Below are positions 62,427 through 64,000 of a stretch of 64,000 nt of DNA, one piece after another. Origin of the DNA: Granulosicoccus sp036478595 (lineage in GTDB: Bacteria > Pseudomonadota > Gammaproteobacteria > Granulosicoccales > Granulosicoccaceae); contig JAZGEF010000073.1 of the NCBI GenBank assembly GCA_036478595.1, positions 62,001 to 126,000 on the forward strand, read 5' to 3'. Below the pieces are notes generated by a model, which saw only the letters and a list, made by a program, of their open reading frames with translations, ran no database searches and had not been told where the DNA came from. Each line of letters begins with the position of its first letter. The stretch's first letter is position 1. A program made the position numbers and the translations under genes.

Positions 62427-63521
62427 GTGTCTGATCAGTTAACAAGCAACAACAAAAAGCATTCGGCACAGCCGTTTAATTCGGTTGCGCCGCTGGGTTC
62501 ACTGCTATCATTCGAATCCGATACCCTTTTGAAAGCCTGCGTCGCGCCAGCAGTGGCGATTGCGCATTATCAACAAGCGTTGCAGTGGTCAAATGTTGCA
62601 GTACCGTTTAATTCTTGGGTGTCTGTACTCGAGGCTGTAGGAACGCAGCAACTTTCAGGTACGCCTGTTGCCGCAGCGGACCTTTTGCAAACAGGGCGCA
62701 GTAAAGATAACGCCCCGATTTATCGCTTGCTCGAATTGCTCGGCGCACCAGACGCCAATTATTCAACACAAAATGTTGATGCAACCGTCGCGCTGCACAT
62801 TGCGAACGCTATCAATCCGCGTGAAGTATCGTTAAGACGCCGTGCAGCCAATCAAGGCGAGCTGGCAGGCTTGCCTGAGGAGTATGTTCCTCCGACAGGT
62901 GCAGAGCGCTTGCAATTGTTATTGGATGATTGGCAGCAATTTGTTGGGCGTGGCGCCGCCGACATGAATCCGCTATTGCTTATTGGCCTAGCGCATTGCC
63001 AATTTATTTGTATTCGCCCCTTTACGTTTTCTAATACCGCTACTGCTCAAGTACTCAATCAAATTATGCTGGCAGAAGAGGGCGTGCTTAATAAAGGTTC
63101 TGTGTTGCCTTTGGCTTGGCAATTTAGTCATCGCGCTACTGATTATTGGCAAATGCAAATCAAGGCCGTCCGTGAACAATGCTGGGAACCGTGGTTGTTG
63201 TTCTTTTTACAGAAGATCACTGACTGTGCGGATCGGTGCACCAATCAACTGCATCTATTGGAGCAACTTAGATCTAAGCTGTTAATTAAAATTGATGAAC
63301 ATCTACCGGGTACTAGTAATGCTCAAACATTGGCCACTATATGCGCACATCCGAGCTGCGGCATCAGTGATGTAGTGGATGCAGGCGTTGCTAAGCGGCA
63401 GACAGCTGCCAGTTATCTCGGGCGCTTGGCGCAGGCAGGGGTGCTGCGGGAATGCCGTTTCGGCAAGGAAAAACGCTTTGTGAACGACGGGGTGTTGGCC
63501 TTGTTGCTGGACGATATTTAA
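62427..63521 (+). CDS. Fic-fold protein with a degenerate active site
   Basis: 364 residues, start GTG. The Fic core is visible in the NPLLLIGLAHCQF helix and the following loop. In place of the catalytic HPFxDGNGR the sequence reads R197-P-F-T-F-S-N-T-A: the catalytic His is Arg and the DG and GR positions are lost; only P, F and N remain. The N-terminal helix has VSVLEAVGTQQLSG, like the inhibitory motif region. The C-terminal 75 residues (SCGISDVVDAGVAKRQTAASYLGRLAQAG, in part) are a winged-helix. AMP-transfer activity is therefore unlikely; DNA binding or a regulatory role is inference. Confidence 0.82.
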   Translation: MSDQLTSNNKKHSAQPFNSVAPLGSLLSFESDTLLKACVAPAVAIAHYQQALQWSNVAVPFNSWVSVLEAVGTQQLSGTPVAAADLLQTGRSKDNAPIYRLLELLGAPDANYSTQNVDATVALHIANAINPREVSLRRRAANQGELAGLPEEYVPPTGAERLQLLLDDWQQFVGRGAADMNPLLLIGLAHCQFICIRPFTFSNTATAQVLNQIMLAEEGVLNKGSVLPLAWQFSHRATDYWQMQIKAVREQCWEPWLLFFLQKITDCADRCTNQLHLLEQLRSKLLIKIDEHLPGTSNAQTLATICAHPSCGISDVVDAGVAKRQTAASYLGRLAQAGVLRECRFGKEKRFVNDGVLALLLDDI

Positions 63522-63632
63522 ACAAATTTCTGAACTCTGCGGCTTATCTAGTGTCAAGTTATTAACGGTATTGCCTTGTTACAGTACCGAGAGTATATTC
63601 TGCAACACAATGATAATTATAGAGTCGGTGAG

Positions 63633-63941
63633 ATGAATCCATATCAGGTTATGGGGGGCATCGCTTGTTGCACACTGATATTTGCCGGGGTTGTTACCTT
63701 TCTAACGATTCAAGGAGTGCCATTGTTAGTGGCATTTCTCGGCGTATATCTTTTAGCCATCTGGATAATGATGGGCATGCAACGCAGAGCGAGACAACTC
63801 TTCGAAGAAAACAGCGGTATTAACTATCAGCGTCGTCACGATAGAGAAGCGCGCTTGCGAGCAGATCTTGAAAGTAATGTTATTAATAATGATATCGATG
63901 CAGATGCTACTTTTTCTTCGCGTGGGCATTTCTCTGCTTAA
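63633..63941 (+). CDS. Small membrane protein of unknown function
   Basis: 102 residues from ATG 63633 (GGTGAG 1-6 bases upstream; a TTG at 63576 is also open). Two adjacent hydrophobic segments (about 6-27 and 31-49) form a hairpin in the membrane, followed by a charged, Arg- and Asn-rich cytoplasmic tail of about 50 residues. No family recognised. It is the last gene in the window; 59 bases of non-coding sequence follow. Confidence 0.55.
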   Translation: MNPYQVMGGIACCTLIFAGVVTFLTIQGVPLLVAFLGVYLLAIWIMMGMQRRARQLFEENSGINYQRRHDREARLRADLESNVINNDIDADATFSSRGHFSA

Positions 63942-64000
63942 GCGACTGGCATAAATAACCTTAGACCTCCGCGCGTTTCAATATCATTAAACTACGGTCC

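Overview
The window is a chromosomal segment of a Gram-negative bacterium, most likely a marine-type gammaproteobacterium. The support is the mix of glnS, fadBA, a yejABEF-type operon, a ynjBCDF-type operon, RNase T, TfpX-like and outer-membrane export proteins, and lipoprotein signals. Base composition looks even throughout. I saw no insertion sequence, phage, integrase or CRISPR array. The species is not identifiable by reading alone.

Layout. 0.2-5.3 kb (minus strand): LysM/SH3 lipoprotein, glnS, a soluble lytic transglycosylase and a nitroreductase, with two repeat-rich spacers around glnS. 5.4-9.0 kb: an M61 aminopeptidase, birA without its DNA-binding domain and coaX in an overlapping run, then tRNA-Thr(TGT). 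9.3-12.6 kb: the beta-oxidation pair fadB-fadA. 12.6-22.2 kb: a long catabolic run made of an M20 amidohydrolase, a complete peptide-type ABC importer, an aldehyde dehydrogenase, an SDR dehydrogenase and a NylC-like self-processing amide hydrolase. 22.4-26.6 kb: a secreted beta-propeller protein and a five-haem lipoprotein cytochrome. 26.7-30.0 kb: a small envelope-sugar cluster (OPX export protein, outer-membrane barrel, CDP-glucose synthase, RmlC-like epimerase). 30.0-35.0 kb: a TfpX-like pilin accessory protein, argF, argD, superoxide dismutase, grxD and rnt. 35.0-38.0 kb: a decayed reading frame, an OhrR-like regulator with a palindromic operator, a membrane protein, and a Ser/Thr kinase fused to a cyclic-nucleotide-binding-like domain. 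38.0-39.8 kb: galE and terC (minus). 39.9-46.0 kb: an AddB-like/AddA-like recombination nuclease-helicase pair. 46.1-51.3 kb: tpm, a 30-residue lipoprotein, XpaC, TelA, an SPFH/GYF protein and a zinc-ribbon membrane protein. 51.4-57.1 kb: yejABEF-type importer. 57.2-61.3 kb: ynjBCDF-type operon. 61.4-64.0 kb: a truncated Ada-type repair protein, a Fic-fold protein whose active site has decayed, and a small membrane protein.

How they work together. Most of the window is housekeeping plus solute import. The most system-like blocks are (i) the 12.6-22.2 kb uptake-and-hydrolysis run, which looks built to import an amide or peptide-like compound, cleave it and oxidise the product, and (ii) the 46.7-51.3 kb XpaC-TelA-SPFH-zinc-ribbon run, which resembles a membrane-stress module and contains a very small, otherwise unannotated lipoprotein. 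The degenerate Fic protein and the kinase with an altered cyclic-nucleotide pocket are the clearest cases where family membership does not predict normal activity.
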